From the NCBI GenBank assembly GCA_037962975.1, contig CM075670.1, positions 150,850,501-150,914,500 of the forward strand: a DNA stretch of 64,000 bases, written 5' to 3'. Origin of the DNA: Clitoria ternatea (Eukaryota > Streptophyta > Magnoliopsida > Fabales > Fabaceae). The translations under genes and the position numbers were made by a program. Positions 10,543 to 21,273 of the stretch are shown piece after piece. The notes beneath the pieces are model-generated. The model was not told the DNA's origin. It searched no databases and saw nothing but the letters and a program-made list of their open reading frames with translations. Positions within the stretch are counted from its first letter, which is position 1, and each line of letters begins with the position of its first letter.

Positions 10543-11364
10543 ATGCTGATAAATGCAAAGTTCCTGAAGGATATCTTATTTAATAAAAGGAAATTAGAGG
10601 AGGATGATACCGTAGCACTTACTGAGGAGTGCAGTGCTTTAATCCAAAGGAAGCTACCACCCAAGCTTCATGAACTAGGTAATTTTTCTATCCCTTGTGT
10701 GATTGGTGACATGGCTATTGATAGAGCACTATGTGATTTAGGAGCTAGCGTTAGCTTAATGCCATTGTCTATAGCTGAAAAATTGGGAATGAATGAACTA
10801 AAACCTACCAGGACGTCATTGTAATTAGTGGATATGTCTGTTAAATATCCTATAGGTATTTTAGAAGACGTTCCTATTAAATTAGGTAAATTTTTCATTC
10901 CTGCCGATTTTGTTGTTTTGGAAATGGATAAGGACTCTATGGTCCTTATTATTCCAGGCAGGCCATTTTTAGCAACCGTGTGTGTGGTAATAGATGTTAA
11001 AAATGGAAAATTGTCTCTGACTGTTAGAGACCAAAAGGTAGATTTTAGTTTGAAGGATGCTTTAAAGAAACCTTTTGATGATGTTTGCTCTGTGGATTTT
11101 ATTAACCAAGTGGTGAAGGAGGAAACCCTTCCTAAGGATCCACTTGAATTTGTTTTATCAATTGAGCTTGTAGGAGGTTTGGAAGAAAATGCCCCACTGA
11201 AGCATGATACTGAAGTCATGTGTGGGAAACAGGTAAGCTCAAATATTGAATTTAAGCCTTTACCGTCTTTATTGAGGTATGAATTTCTTGGACCCAACTC
11301 TACATATCGTGTCATTATAAATGCTGAATTGAATCCATGTGAGACTGAGAAGCTTTTGAAATAA
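10543..11364 (+). pseudogene. Athila aspartic protease region
   Basis: The retropepsin processes the polyprotein. The first piece (10543-10824, 93 residues) ends with GNFSIPCVIGDMAIDRALCD, then LGASVSLMPLSIAEKLGM. The CDLGAS active-site phrase is the Athila form of D(S/T)GA. After a TAA at 10822 the frame continues at 10828-11364: VKYPIGILEDVPIKLGKFFI, PADFVVLEMDKD and IIPGRPFLATVCVVIDVKNG, the second protease half. It then passes through the acidic spacer to RT. Apart from that stop the domain reads well, so this is the best preserved part of the Athila pol. Confidence 0.8.
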
Positions 11365-11379
11365 CTTAGGCTGTATATT

Positions 11380-12217
11380 AAGGTTATTGGTTATACAATG
11401 GATGATATAAAGGGGATTAGCCTTTCCTTTTGCATGCATAGGATAACTGTAGAGGATCAAAATAGGCCCACAGTAGAACCACTTAGGAGACTAAATCCAA
11501 AAATGCAAGAAATGGTTAAGAAGAAAATTTTGAAATTGCTTGATGCTGGTGTTATATATCTCATTGTTAGTAGTAAATGGGTAAGTCCAGTTCATGTGGT
11601 GCCTAAAAATAGAGGGATGACTATTATGAAAAATGATAAATAGGAACTAATTCCTACTAAGATAGTTTATGGGTGGCGTACGTGCATTGATTATATAAAG
11701 GTAAATAGTGCCACTAAGAAAGATCATTTCCCTCTTCCTTTCATTGATCAAATGCTTGAGAGGCTTGCTAAGCACCCTTGTTTCTGTTATTTGGATGGGT
11801 ACTCAGGTTTTATCAAATCCCCATCCATCCATCTGATCAAGAGAAAACTACCTTCACTTGCCCTTATAGGACATATGCATATAGGAGAATGCCATTTGGC
11901 CTGTGTAATACATCTGCGACCTTTCAAAGGTGTATGTAGGCCATCTTTTCTGATTTGATTGAGAATGTGATGGAAGTTTTTTGGATGACTTTTCTGTGCA
12001 TGGCTTAGATTTTGATAATTGTTTAACTAATTTGAGCCAACTTTTGCAGCACTGTAAGGAGACCAATTTGGTCTTAAATTGGGAGAAATGCCATTTCATG
12101 GTAAGAGAAGGCATAGTTCTTAGACATTTGGTGTCTGACAGAGGAATTGAGGTGGATAAAGCTAAGGTGGAGGTGACTGAAAAATTGCCCCCGCCGACCA
12201 CTGTGAAAGGTATTTAA
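11380..12217 (+). pseudogene. Athila reverse transcriptase
   Basis: RT blocks appear in several frames: QEMVKKKILKLLDAGVIYLI and SSKWVSPVHVVPKNRGMT (11500-11615), GWRTCIDYIKVNSATKKDHF, PLPFIDQMLERLAKHPCFCY with LDGYSGF (first catalytic Asp, about 11790-11810), FTCPYRTYAYRRMPFGLC, then MDDFSVHGLDF at 11981 (the F.DD box). LVLNWEKCHFMV and GIEVDKAKVEV follow. There is a TAG at 11641, a frameshift near 11815 and another just before MDDF. It is inactive. Confidence 0.85.
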
Positions 12218-12810
12218 AGTTTTCTTGGGCATGCCGGGTTTTATCGGCAGTTCATTAAAGACTTCAACAAGATCACCAAGCCTTTGGTTAATCTTTTGGG
12301 TTAGGATGTGCCTTTTGTTTTTGACTTATTTTGTCTTAAGGCTTTTTGTAGGATTAAACAAGCTTTGATTTCTACTTCTGTGGTACAACCTTCTAATTGG
12401 GAACTCCCATTCGAGCTTATGTGTGATGCTAGTGATCACGCAGTGGGGGCTATGCTTGGTCAGTGAAAGGATAAGAAGCTTCATGTAATCCATTATGCTA
12501 GTCGTACACTTGATGAAGCACAGCTAAATTATGCCACCACTAAAATGGAATTATTGGCTATTGTCTTTTCTTTTGAAAAATTTAGATCATACTTGGTAGG
12601 CTCACATGTTATTGTATATACTGACTACTCTGCCATCAAGTATCTTTTACATAAAAAAGAAGCAAAGCCTAGGCTAACTAGGTGGATTTTAATCTTGCAA
12701 GAATTTGACTTAGAAATAAACGATAAAAAGGGTACTGAGAACCTTGTTGCTGACCATTTATCTAGGTTGTCATTTGAAAAATATGAGTTGGGTGATGTTG
12801 TTCCCATTAA
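12218..12810 (+). pseudogene. Athila RNase H
   Basis: The segment LGHAGFYRQFIKDFNKITKP links RT to RNase H. MCDASDHAVGAMLGQ (first Asp), then LHVIHYASRTLDEAQLNYAT, KMELLAIVFSFEKFRSYLVG (Glu) and VIVYTDYSAIKYLL (Asp) show all three catalytic positions. It continues to LVADHLSRL. Stops occur after LLG and after MLGQ. The stretch 12545-13006 is one open frame of 153 residues. Confidence 0.85.
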
Positions 12811-12979
12811 TGATTTTTTTCCAGATGAACAAGTACTAAGTCTTAGTATCCAACAAGTGCCTTGGTATACTGATTTTGTTAATTTTCTTGCTTGTGGTAT
12901 TTTACCCCCTAACCTTAGTTTTCAGCAGAAAAAAAGTTTCTTGCAGATGTTAAGCATTACTATTAGGATGAGCCCCTCT

Positions 12980-14155
12980 TTTTCAAACAATATGCAGATG
13001 GTCTGATTAAGAGGTGTGTGCCAAAGGACGAAGTCCATGCCATCCTACACCATTGCCACTCTCTTTCTTGTGGAGGCCATATGAGCACATCCAAGACAAC
13101 TTCGAAAGTATTACAAGCCAGGTTCTACTAGCCACAGCTTTTTAAGGATGTGCGTAAGTATATCCTAACTTGTGACGCTTGCCAACGAACAAGTAACATA
13201 GGTAAGAGGCATGAGATTCCATTTAATAGCATTTTAGAGGTTGAGCTATTTAAAGTGTGTAGGGTTGATTTTATGGGACCCTTTCCCTCCTCTTTCGGAA
13301 ATTAGTTTATCTTGGTAGCAGTTGATTACGTGTCTAAATGGGTGGAAGCCATTGCTTCACCTTATTCGGATGCTAAAACTATTATTAAGATTTTTTTAAA
13401 AGATTATATTTTCAAGGTTTGGGGTTCCCAAGTGTGTTATAAGTGATGGAGGGTCTCATTTTATTGAGAAAACTTTTTAGACCCTTCTAAAGAAATATGG
13501 AGTGAGGCATAAGGTTGCTACACCTTATCATCCTCAAACTAGTGGATAGGTTGAGGTTTCCAATAGGGAGATAAAAAATATTCTCCAAAAAGTAGTCAAT
13601 ACATCACGTAAGGACTGGTCTATTAAATTAGACGATTCCTTATGGGCTTATCGCATCATATATAAAACCCCTATTGGAACCACACCCTTCAAACTAGTAT
13701 ATGGAAAGCCTTGTCATTTGCCTATTAAACTTGAGTATAAATCATTTTGGGCAGTTAAAATGCTTAATCTTGATCATAAGGTTGCAGGTGAGCGCAGGTT
13801 ATTAGAGCTAAATGAACTAGAGGAACTCTGTTTGGATGCGTATGAGAATGCTAAGATTTATAAGGAAAAAACAAAACGCTGGCATGATTGTCACATCCTT
13901 AGGAGGACATTCAATCCAGGTGATATGGTCGTGTTATTTAACTTGAGATTGAGGTTATTTCCAGGTAAACTGAGGTCCTGATGGTCGGGACCGTTTAGAG
14001 TTTTGAAAGTATTTCCCCTTGGCACTATTAAGTTATGGAGCGAAAAGTCCAGACCATTTTGAGTAAATGGGCAAAGAGTTAAGCACTACTTGACAGGTGA
14101 GCCCATTCATCAAGAAAGTGCTTTGGATTTGCTTGATGCATTAGATTCGTAAATC
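12980..14155 (+). pseudogene. Athila integrase
   Basis: The zinc domain HCHSLSCGGHMSTSKTT and CDACQRTSNIGKRHEIPFN (about 13050-13225) keeps the H..H..C..C pattern. The core has VCRVDFMGPFPSSFG and AVDYVSKWVEAIA (first catalytic Asp) at 13255-13360. The later core blocks with D and E are split over other frames (ISDGGSHF near 13440, VEVSNREIK near 13550). The open piece 13718-13981 has YENAKIYKEKTKRWHD and FNPGDMVVLFNLRLRLFPGK, then the terminal VNGQRVKHYL phrase at about 14063. Many stops and at least one frameshift. Confidence 0.8.
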
Positions 14156-15227
14156 CAAATGGTGAATAACGTCTGGCTGAAGACGTTAAACTTAGCACTA
14201 TTAGGGACGTAACCCCACTTGTCATTTTATTTCAATTGTTTTGCATGAATTTGTTTGCTTGCATGTTTGGTGTAAGAAATCAAAAAACACAAAAATATTT
14301 TGATGTTTCCTTTTTATGGAGTAAGATGTTTGAAATAATCACTAGTAGTGGTTTGGTCCAAAGAATTTCCACTGCAAACATTGAGGTTTTTGGGTTCAAA
14401 ACAATGAGAACCAATGGTCGTGGTTGCCATCAGGTTAGTATTTTAATTTGGATTAAAAAATCTGAATCAAGGCAGAGCAAACCATGGGCCGTGGTTTATA
14501 ACCACTGGCCGTGGTTCGACCCAACGTGAAGAATTTGGCCTTTTTAAATGTCACTTACCCATGCACCTTCTTTTATGCATTGCCCTTTTACTTTCTTCAC
14601 TCATCTCCTTTGAAACACCCACCAAACCTCTTTAGAAACTCCAATCTCTCTCAATTTTCTTGCATCGTCATCATCTTGCTACTTGAATCATCTCTTCTCT
14701 TCTCTGAATCAAGTAAGCATTCTATTCTCTTTCATTAGTTTGGGGTTTCTCATTGGGTTTTTGAGGGTTTCTAAAAATTGAGGGATTTTGCATGAAAGTT
14801 CTAAATTGATTCAATTAAGCTTTCCCTAATTGCTTTGTGATGCATTTGAATGCTATAAAACTAAATGGGTAACACTAAATCTTCATGAATTCCATCCTTG
14901 TGCTCATACTTTTACATGTACCCCATTTGTGTTTTTGTGCAAATTGTGATCTTTGATGGTGACTGAATGTTTGATTGGTGGTTAAACTCTGAAATTGGTT
15001 GTTAATTGTGGCTATTAAACTTGAATAGTGGAAGCATTGCTTTTGATTGTTGCATTTGGAACTCATTTATTTAGTGCCCACCAAGTGTTTGATGAAATAC
15101 CCAAAAGGCAAAAATTTTAAATTGTTGCATGGTTTGAATATGCATTTGGTCTAGTTCATCTCTCATGGTATTTAATTATTTATATATGCTCATTTCTCTA
15201 TTACATGCCATGAATATATGAGATTAT
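14156..15227 (+). other. Athila post-pol region: palindromic motifs, CT-rich leader, possible splice donor
   Basis: No pol coding remains. Three copies of the LTR palindrome occur at 14408-14517. A CT-rich stretch follows (14560-14712) that looks like a plant untranslated leader. It ends TCAA|GTAAGC with GT at 14713, and then T-rich intron-like sequence runs to the Ogre-like insertion. The matching acceptor may be 58599-58600. Transcription and splicing are inferred. Confidence 0.4.
15223..15227. repeat. Target-site duplication of Ogre-like element, left copy (ATTAT)
   Basis: ATTAT directly precedes TGTGAACACC. The same five bases follow the last CA of the element at 58513-58517. Five bases is the normal duplication for Ty3/gypsy. 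Confidence 0.9.
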
Positions 15228-15290
15228 TGTGAACACCTATTTTGGTCCGGTCAGTTTTCACCAAGAATGTGAAAAGAATTCTAAAAAAAA
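15228..15290 (+). mobile_element. 63 bp stub of an additional Ogre-like LTR
   Basis: These bases repeat the LTR start (15755-15817) with one C/T difference, up to the A-run. The sequence then switches to the end of the internal region. The stub carries the left TSD, so it is the true left end of the insertion. Confidence 0.85.
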
Positions 15291-15754
15291 ATGGCACCCT
15301 TTATCTTCCGGTCGCCGAACGAGGCCCCTTTCATCTCTGATCGATTGAGAATCGACACCCAATACTCTCACCTCCCATTAACTGAAAGACAATCCTTCCA
15401 CTTCATGTCATTCAAAGGATAATTCCCAGTTATCCACTTCCTGCTAAAAACTGGAGCACCGCCCCACTTCTTTCTCCCGATTTAGTCTAAAAAAAACCAA
15501 AAATAAAACAAAATAAAACAAAAAAAGAAAAGAAAAGAGAAAATAGAAAAAAAAGAGAGAAAGCAAGAATTTCAAGTGCCAAATCATAGGTTTCCACGCC
15601 TTGCTTCATTTTTCAACGGAACGATATTGACCCTCTTGGTTATTGGAGTCTGCATGACTTCGACAATGGTGTTCACGTCTTTACTCCCTTTCCATTTCAA
15701 AAGCAAGAAGAAACTTCATGTTTTTCTCATAGAAAATAAGTAAAGAGGGGCATC
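15291..15754 (+). repeat. Duplicated end of Ogre-like internal region
   Basis: This is nearly identical to 44127-44591: the last repeat unit (GGCACCCTTTATCTTCC), an A-rich block at 15488-15560 and the purine tract before the LTR. Its presence on the left of the 5' LTR shows that a second LTR-internal unit once lay here and was mostly deleted. Confidence 0.85.
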
Positions 15755-15822
15755 TGTGAACACCTATTTCGGTCCGGTCAGTTTTCACCAAGAATGTGAA
15801 AAGAATTCTAAAAAAAAATCTG

Positions 15823-15905
15823 ACTCGGAAATGATCATTTCCGAGTAAGATGACTCAGAAATGATCATTTCCGAGTAAGATGACTTGGAATGATCGTTTC
15901 CGAGT
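15823..15905. repeat. Three palindromes in tandem, 30 bp spacing (5' LTR)
   Basis: 15823-15846 is a perfect 24 bp palindrome (ACTCGGAA, ATGATCAT, TTCCGAGT). 15853-15876 has one mismatch and 15883-15905 is a shorter version. They recur at the same place in the 3' LTR. Confidence 0.85.
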
Positions 15906-17560
15906 ACGGGTCTCCGAGTGGGACATGGCCGAGCGGTATGTCTTCGGGTAAGATATTTCCAAGTGGGCCTCAAGTGTGGGAAATATTTCCAAATAAAGAA
16001 AAGGCTTCAAGAAAAGGCTCGGAGAAAGACATTCCAAGTAAAATGAGACTGTTTATGTGAGTATCCCTCGGGTATATATAAAGCTGAGTGAAAATTCCTG
16101 ATCAAAGCCAGTCTGAGTGAAAAAGGAACTGAATTTGAATAAATACCGTCCAAAGGTATAAATCTGAGTGAAAATTCCCGATCAAGGTAGTCCGAGTAAA
16201 AGAAGGAACTAAATTTGCATAAATACCGTCCAAAGGCATATATTTGAGTGGAAGATTCTCGGTTGCAGCCACTCTGAGTAAAAAGGGACTGATTATGAAA
16301 AAATACCGAGTGAAGGATTACCGATTAAAGCAACAGGTCTGATTTGAGGACAGGTGTCTTTTCCTAGGCACAGATGTTTCCGGGTGGAGCTCTCCCGTTT
16401 GATGCCACTCTAAATGAAAACAAGTCTGATTCGGGATAAGTCTTTTCCTAGGCACAGATGCTTCCTAATTGAAGATCCCCGAGTGAGTTGATTCTGAATA
16501 AAGAAACACTCTGAGCCCCTGAATGAATACTTGTTGAATAAGGAGGTCTTCGAGTGGTTTTGTTTCAGAGGAGATGGCATTTCGAGCAAAGAACATGTCT
16601 TCGAGTGGACCGTCCCAAAGACCATTGTCTGAGCAAAGGATGGGTCTTTTCCGAGTGGTATGTTTCAAAGAAAATGTCCTTTTAAGCAAGGAAAGGTCCG
16701 ATCGGTAATGAGCCTCTTTCGGCCCAGATTCTCTCAAGTGTCATTCTGAGTCCGACTCCTGAATGAACATATCCGAGTGGGTTGATTGTCGATTGAGAAA
16801 CCATTCTGAGTGAGAAGAAGGCCGGCTCCGAGTGAATATATCTGAGGGGTTATATTCTCAAGTTCCAAGTTCTGAGTGAGAAGAAGGCCGGTTCCGAGTG
16901 AATATATCCGAGTGGTCAGATTCTCAAGTTCCAAGTTCTGATTGAAAAGAAAGCCGGCTCCCTATTAAATTACTCCCGAGTGAGTGCATCTAAATGATTG
17001 GTTGACGAGTGAAACCATTTCGATTGAAATGTAGGATCGGTTCCCGAGTAAATACGTCCGAGTGGTCAGATTTTCTCAAAGTTCCATTCTGATTGAAAAA
17101 ACAAGGACGACTGCCGATTATACATCCGAGTAGGTTGATGCACAAATGACACAATTCTGAGTGAAAAGACCAAGCTTGATGAATGCGTCCGATTGAATTA
17201 CTCCTGAGCCCTGTATCCGACCAAGGTTTCTCCAAGTGATTCAATCCGAGGGATGTGTTTCCGGGTGAAACTTACTTCACGATTGAATCAATGTGAAGTC
17301 AAAAAAAAGAATGGCTCTGACCTGTCGGCCAGGGGTATAGCCGAGTAAAATATTTCTGAGATGCCGTCTGAATCAAGCAGAGGGGCCGAATGAATGCTTC
17401 AAGAAGAAGCACTGCCGAGCAAAACCCCTCCGATTGAGTACTTCAGACCGTGATATATCCGGGCAAAGCAACACTGAGTGAAGCAACAGGGGTCCTGATG
17501 AGTCCTTCTCGAAAAACCGTTTTCGAGTCAATAATTTGCGAATTCAATCCCACACCGAGT
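15900..17560. repeat. CCGAGTG-rich degenerate repeat region
   Basis: The words CCGAGTG or TCTGAGTG recur every 20-60 bases with intervening phrases such as AAAATTCCCGATCA and TTGATTCCGA. Overlapping frames seen here repeat the same residues (SLGTGLLLTQN) and are repeat translations, not genes. The same region is at 44740-46400. Confidence 0.65.
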
Positions 17561-18117
17561 GTCAGAGGTTGAATCCGACCTGTGGATTCCAGCTTTTACT
17601 CAGTCTTCTATATGAGTGCATTTATTCCTCTTGGATTGATTCCCACTCGGTCTTTTATATGAGCAGATTGATTCCCACTCGGTCTTTTATATGAGCATAT
17701 TGATTCCCACTCGGTCTTTTATATGAGAGCATCTATTCCTCTCAGATTGACTTCCCCTGTGATGGATACCGACTGAGGCACTAATCCGAGTCAAAAGAGG
17801 AAGACCGGTTCCATATCTCCACTGTTCGCCCATGCTAACTTGGATTTCCACTATCCAAGTGGATCCTTGAATTATGGAGGGCAGCCCACAACAAGACAAA
17901 GGAAGAAAATAATAAAGAACTCCCACCAGCCTCCATTCCCCACGGTTGTGAAGATCCAGGTTGTTTCTCTAACACACCATCCAAGTTGATTTGCTAATTT
18001 TGTGGGTCGGCTGATAACAAACAAGAATTAAAATAATAAGTTATTCATCAGCTGCTGTTTCCCATAAAATCATTGGTAGCCAGGCTGTTCAAACAATCAG
18101 TGCACACTTGGGCTTCC

Positions 18118-18125
18118 TATAAATA
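18118..18125 (+). promoter_or_regulatory. TATA box of Ogre-like 5' LTR
   Basis: CTTCCTATAAATACCCC is conserved in both LTRs (second copy at 56984-56991). About 110 bases later the pyrimidine-rich array begins. Confidence 0.6.
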
Positions 18126-18229
18126 CCCCAACGAAAGAGAAGAAAAGGATCCTGAAGCCTTCATTAGAAGAGAACTCTGAAGCTTTTTCTTTAAAGTGAA
18201 GAAGCAAAGTCTTAAAACCCACACTGACC

Positions 18230-18980
18230 ATCCTCCTCCCCTCATTTACATCCGTTCTCTCTCTTCTCAAATCCACCATATCGTCCTTCTCCTAAACCCA
18301 TACCACCCATCTCCTAAACTCCACACCGACGAGCTCCCTCAAATCCTCACCATACCGTCCTTCTTCTAAACCCATACCATCCCTCTCCTTTCAGCTCACA
18401 CCGTACAGCCCCTAAAACTCACCAACCCTGTCCTTCTCTTCCCACACCGTTCTCACTCTCTCCTAACCCACACTGTCCGTCCTCTACCTCTCAAACACCG
18501 CCCCTCTCCTCCCAAAAACCACGCTATTACTCTCCTTCTCCACACCGTTCTCCTCTCTCCCAGTACCGTCCCTCTCCTAAACTCTATACCGTTCTCCCTC
18601 AAATCATCACCCCAGATCCTTCTCCTCACCCACACCGTCCCTTCCTCCTCAAACCAACACCGTCCTTCTCCTCACTAACACCGTCCCTTCCTCCACAAAC
18701 CAACACCGTTCTACTCCTAAATCCTCACCACACCATCCCCTTAAAATAACACCGTCCCTCTCTCCTCACCCACACCATTCAGTCCCTCTCTCTCCACCAA
18801 CACCGTACAGCTCCTCACTCAAATCCTCTTAAAACTACACCATCATCCTCTCCTTAAAATACACCGTCCAACCCTCTAAAATCCTCCAACACCGTCCCTC
18901 TCCTTAAAACACACCGTCCAATACCTCTTCCCTTCACACCACGCTGTCCAGCTCCTTTCTCACCACACCGGTCCTACTCT
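18230..18980. repeat. Pyrimidine-rich CACCGTCC array in LTR R/U5
   Basis: A degenerate unit of roughly 25-35 bp containing ACACCGTCC(C/T)TCTCCT recurs more than 20 times. Copies differ from each other by many changes. The 3' LTR version (57060-57890) has an extra block at about 57805-57860. Confidence 0.7.
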
Positions 18981-19670
18981 GCCCCTTATTTTAATGCTTG
19001 TATTTATTTATTTTCTGTTAAATCAATTGTTGTTCGATGACTTTGTTTCCTTTTTAATTATTAATTAATTTTTACTGATTGATAAATATTAATAAAAATG
19101 AGTGCTTTGCACATTCTATTTGGACTAGCATAAAAGTTGTAATAATAATTATTATTCTTATCATTATTGCAATTTTTATTACTTTTTTAAAAAAAGGGTG
19201 GAGCGAGTTTAATTTGGATGAGACGTCCTGTTAATCTCATTTTTTTATATATAATATCTTTTCTTAAAAAAGGTGGAGCGAGTTTAATTTGGACGAGACG
19301 TCCTGTTAATCTCATGTAAAAATTCCATGTTTATTTTTGTATATTTTGTCATTTCGTATGCTTTCTTTTTATGAAGAAGTTAAAATAATTTCTAAGTTAA
19401 TCATAATGTGCGCTATCATGTTGAGGTAACCATTTTTATAACGGACAGTTGTGAGGTGCTAATACCTTCCTCACCTGTAATCAGACTCCCGAAGTTGGAA
19501 TCTCATTTTTTAACCAATGCTTTAACGAAAGGTTTTCCTGGTATTTTATCCTAAAAAATATTGGTGGCGACTCCCTATTTCTCTTTTCGAAAGGATTTCG
19601 AAACGCGTTCCCATTTTAACCAAATCATTTTGAGGGTCGGTCATGCCGCCACGATCCCGATCGCGACAGA

Positions 19671-19689
19671 TGGTGACTCCACTGGGGAC
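19671..19689 (+). promoter_or_regulatory. Ogre-like primer-binding site
   Basis: TGGTGACTCCACTGGGGAC starts two bases after the LTR. It resembles the tRNA-Arg-type PBS reported for Ogre elements. A match to an actual tRNA should be tested by alignment. Confidence 0.7.
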
Positions 19690-20919
19690 TTAGAGAGTCA
19701 AGCCAGTCAATTTGAAAGCGCATGTTTTAATTAGCATATGAATTATTTAACTTTTTCCTTTATTTTATTTTTTGTCAATATTTGTATATCGTTTCTGTTT
19801 TGTTTGTATTCTATCATTTATGTTCTGGTAATGTCTGTGTGATCATTGAACCCTAGGTTAGACGACTTTATTTTGTTGCTCTGTGTTTGTTCTATGTACA
19901 GGATGAGTAAGGTACATGTATTGAATGCCTCTTTCACACACTACACTCATAATTTACACACACTTTTGAGTGGGACCCTATACCCGGGCCCAAATGAAAC
20001 TTAAGATTAGGGGAGGTTGGTAGCGGAGCCATTTGGGATGTACTTCCTGTCTGGTTACCGTGAGAATCTCAGCTAGAGTTCGACTTATTCATGGTGCCCA
20101 CACCTAGTAGACTTCCTACTGTTGTGGTCAACATCATGAGTAAGATCTTGGCTCTAGTGACCTTTAGAAATTTTAGAATAAGCCACCTAATGCAAGATAT
20201 CACTGAAAGACAAACCTTAGAACCATTAGGAGACCTTCAGAAAAACCTGACTTAAGGCACAAAGAGGCGAACTTTACTTCTACCTTTTCTCATTCTCACT
20301 TTCCCTTCTGATCCAAATTAAAGGATCACTTGCCTGTTTAGTGGATTACTTTTTCAAAAAAATGACATACTTTTAACTGATGATCCTTTAACGGGCAAGT
20401 AGTCCTTTCCTTTTATATTTACTTAAGTCTTTGGGCTTTGAGTCACGGACTTTTCGAATCATAAAAAAAAACACAAAAAAAACAAAAAAGAAAAACAAAA
20501 AAAGTACAAAAAAATCAATTCTTTTTGTATTGATGATGATCAGAAAATCCGTAGCCCACATGACCTTTGCTTTGGCACATGTTTTGTCAAATTGTAACCC
20601 CTAAATACAAAAATGTTTTCAAGAAAGTTACTGGGAAAGTATCGATTTGCAAAACACGTCAATTCCTGATAGCTCTTTCTCTCTATTCTTGCCGGAAGCT
20701 ATTCAGAGCTTAACGAATACCCTTTGAGTAGACATGGAAATTAACATGGGATTAAACTTATAGGATGAGAACCATGGTTGCCTGAGCCAGAGACGTTTAA
20801 GCTCAAAGCTCTTACCTCAGAATGAAGAATTCTTTTGTCTTCACAATTATCCCGTATTAATTTCCATGTTTACCATGTTTAGTACTTTTGAACGATATGT
20901 TCTAAGGAACGGTTAAAGG
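19690..20919 (+). other. Ogre-like 5' leader
   Basis: No convincing ORF, so the extra ORF1 of full Ogre elements is absent or unrecognisable. It contains a phrase with CCTATACCCGGGCCCAAAT near 19977, an A-rich run (20461-20511) and a 10 bp inverted repeat TTAAAGGATC / GATCCTTTAA at 20318-20327 and 20382-20391. Confidence 0.5.
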
Positions 20920-21273
20920 ATGCTCGTCAAGGCTTGTGATTGTTTCCCACACAATTCTCCTTCCTTTTGTTTCCACCTGACACTTTTTGTTTTTTTTCAA
21001 AGACACCGAAAGGCACCCTTACTAGACTTTCAAAGGAGACTCATGGCTGAAAAGGAGCAAGAAATTGAAAACCTCAGGAGTGAAGTTAACCAGCTAAAAG
21101 AGAAAGTGGCAGAGATCACCAAACTTTTAGAAAAGAAGATCATAAAAGAGGAACCCTCTGCGGGTATCAAGAATGATCAACATTTACCAACCACCCTACT
21201 CCATCCTCCTGGACTGACAAAAATATGAATTACCTCTTCCATGACACCTCCCATCACTATTAACAGGACCAAT
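20920..21273 (+). pseudogene. Ogre-like gag, N-terminal coiled-coil part
   Basis: The open frame 20920-21228 has a Met at 21043, the likelier start, followed by EKEQEIENLRSEVNQLKEKV, an obvious heptad coiled coil typical of Tat/Ogre gag N-termini. Met at 20920 would add a hydrophobic segment that I consider leader translation. A TGA stop lies at 21226. The frame then remains open to the nested insertion and is resumed at 39013. Confidence 0.7.
21269..21273. repeat. Target-site duplication of A/B composite, left copy (CCAAT)
   Basis: CCAAT precedes the LTR start. The right copy at 39013-39017 is CCGAT, one transition different. Confidence 0.8.

Larger units (their letters stand above)
7427..15227 (+). 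mobile_element. Athila-type element, 5' half (LTR, PBS, gag-pol)
   Basis: The element begins with an LTR and a tRNA-Asp-type PBS and continues through gag, protease, RT, RNase H and integrase in Ty3/gypsy order. The protease signature CDLGAS and the gag block ANNFELKP...QFGGLPS are typical of Athila. It is interrupted at 15227/15228 by the Ogre-like element. Its continuation is 58518-61221. Frameshifts and stops occur in every domain, so it is an old non-autonomous copy. Confidence 0.85.
15755..19668 (+). mobile_element. Ogre-like 5' LTR (3.9 kb)
   Basis: It starts TGTGAACACC and ends CGCGACA two bases before the PBS. Regions in order: a triple palindrome array (15823-15905); CCGAGTG-rich sequence to about 17560; three 33 bp units with CCCACTCGGTCTTTTATATG (17634-17728); a TATA box (18118-18125); a CACCGTCC-rich pyrimidine array (18230-18980); an AT-rich U5 with a 70 bp local duplication (two copies of GAGACGTCCTGTTAA at 19220 and 19295). 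Compared with the 3' LTR it differs in indels and in the duplication. Short frames inside are not genes. Confidence 0.9.

Noticed and set aside
16465..17244. Minus-strand frames with repeated SLGTGLLLTQN or FNQNG peptides
   Set aside because: Products of the CCGAGTG-type degenerate repeats in the Ogre-like LTR. The same frames reappear in the 3' LTR.
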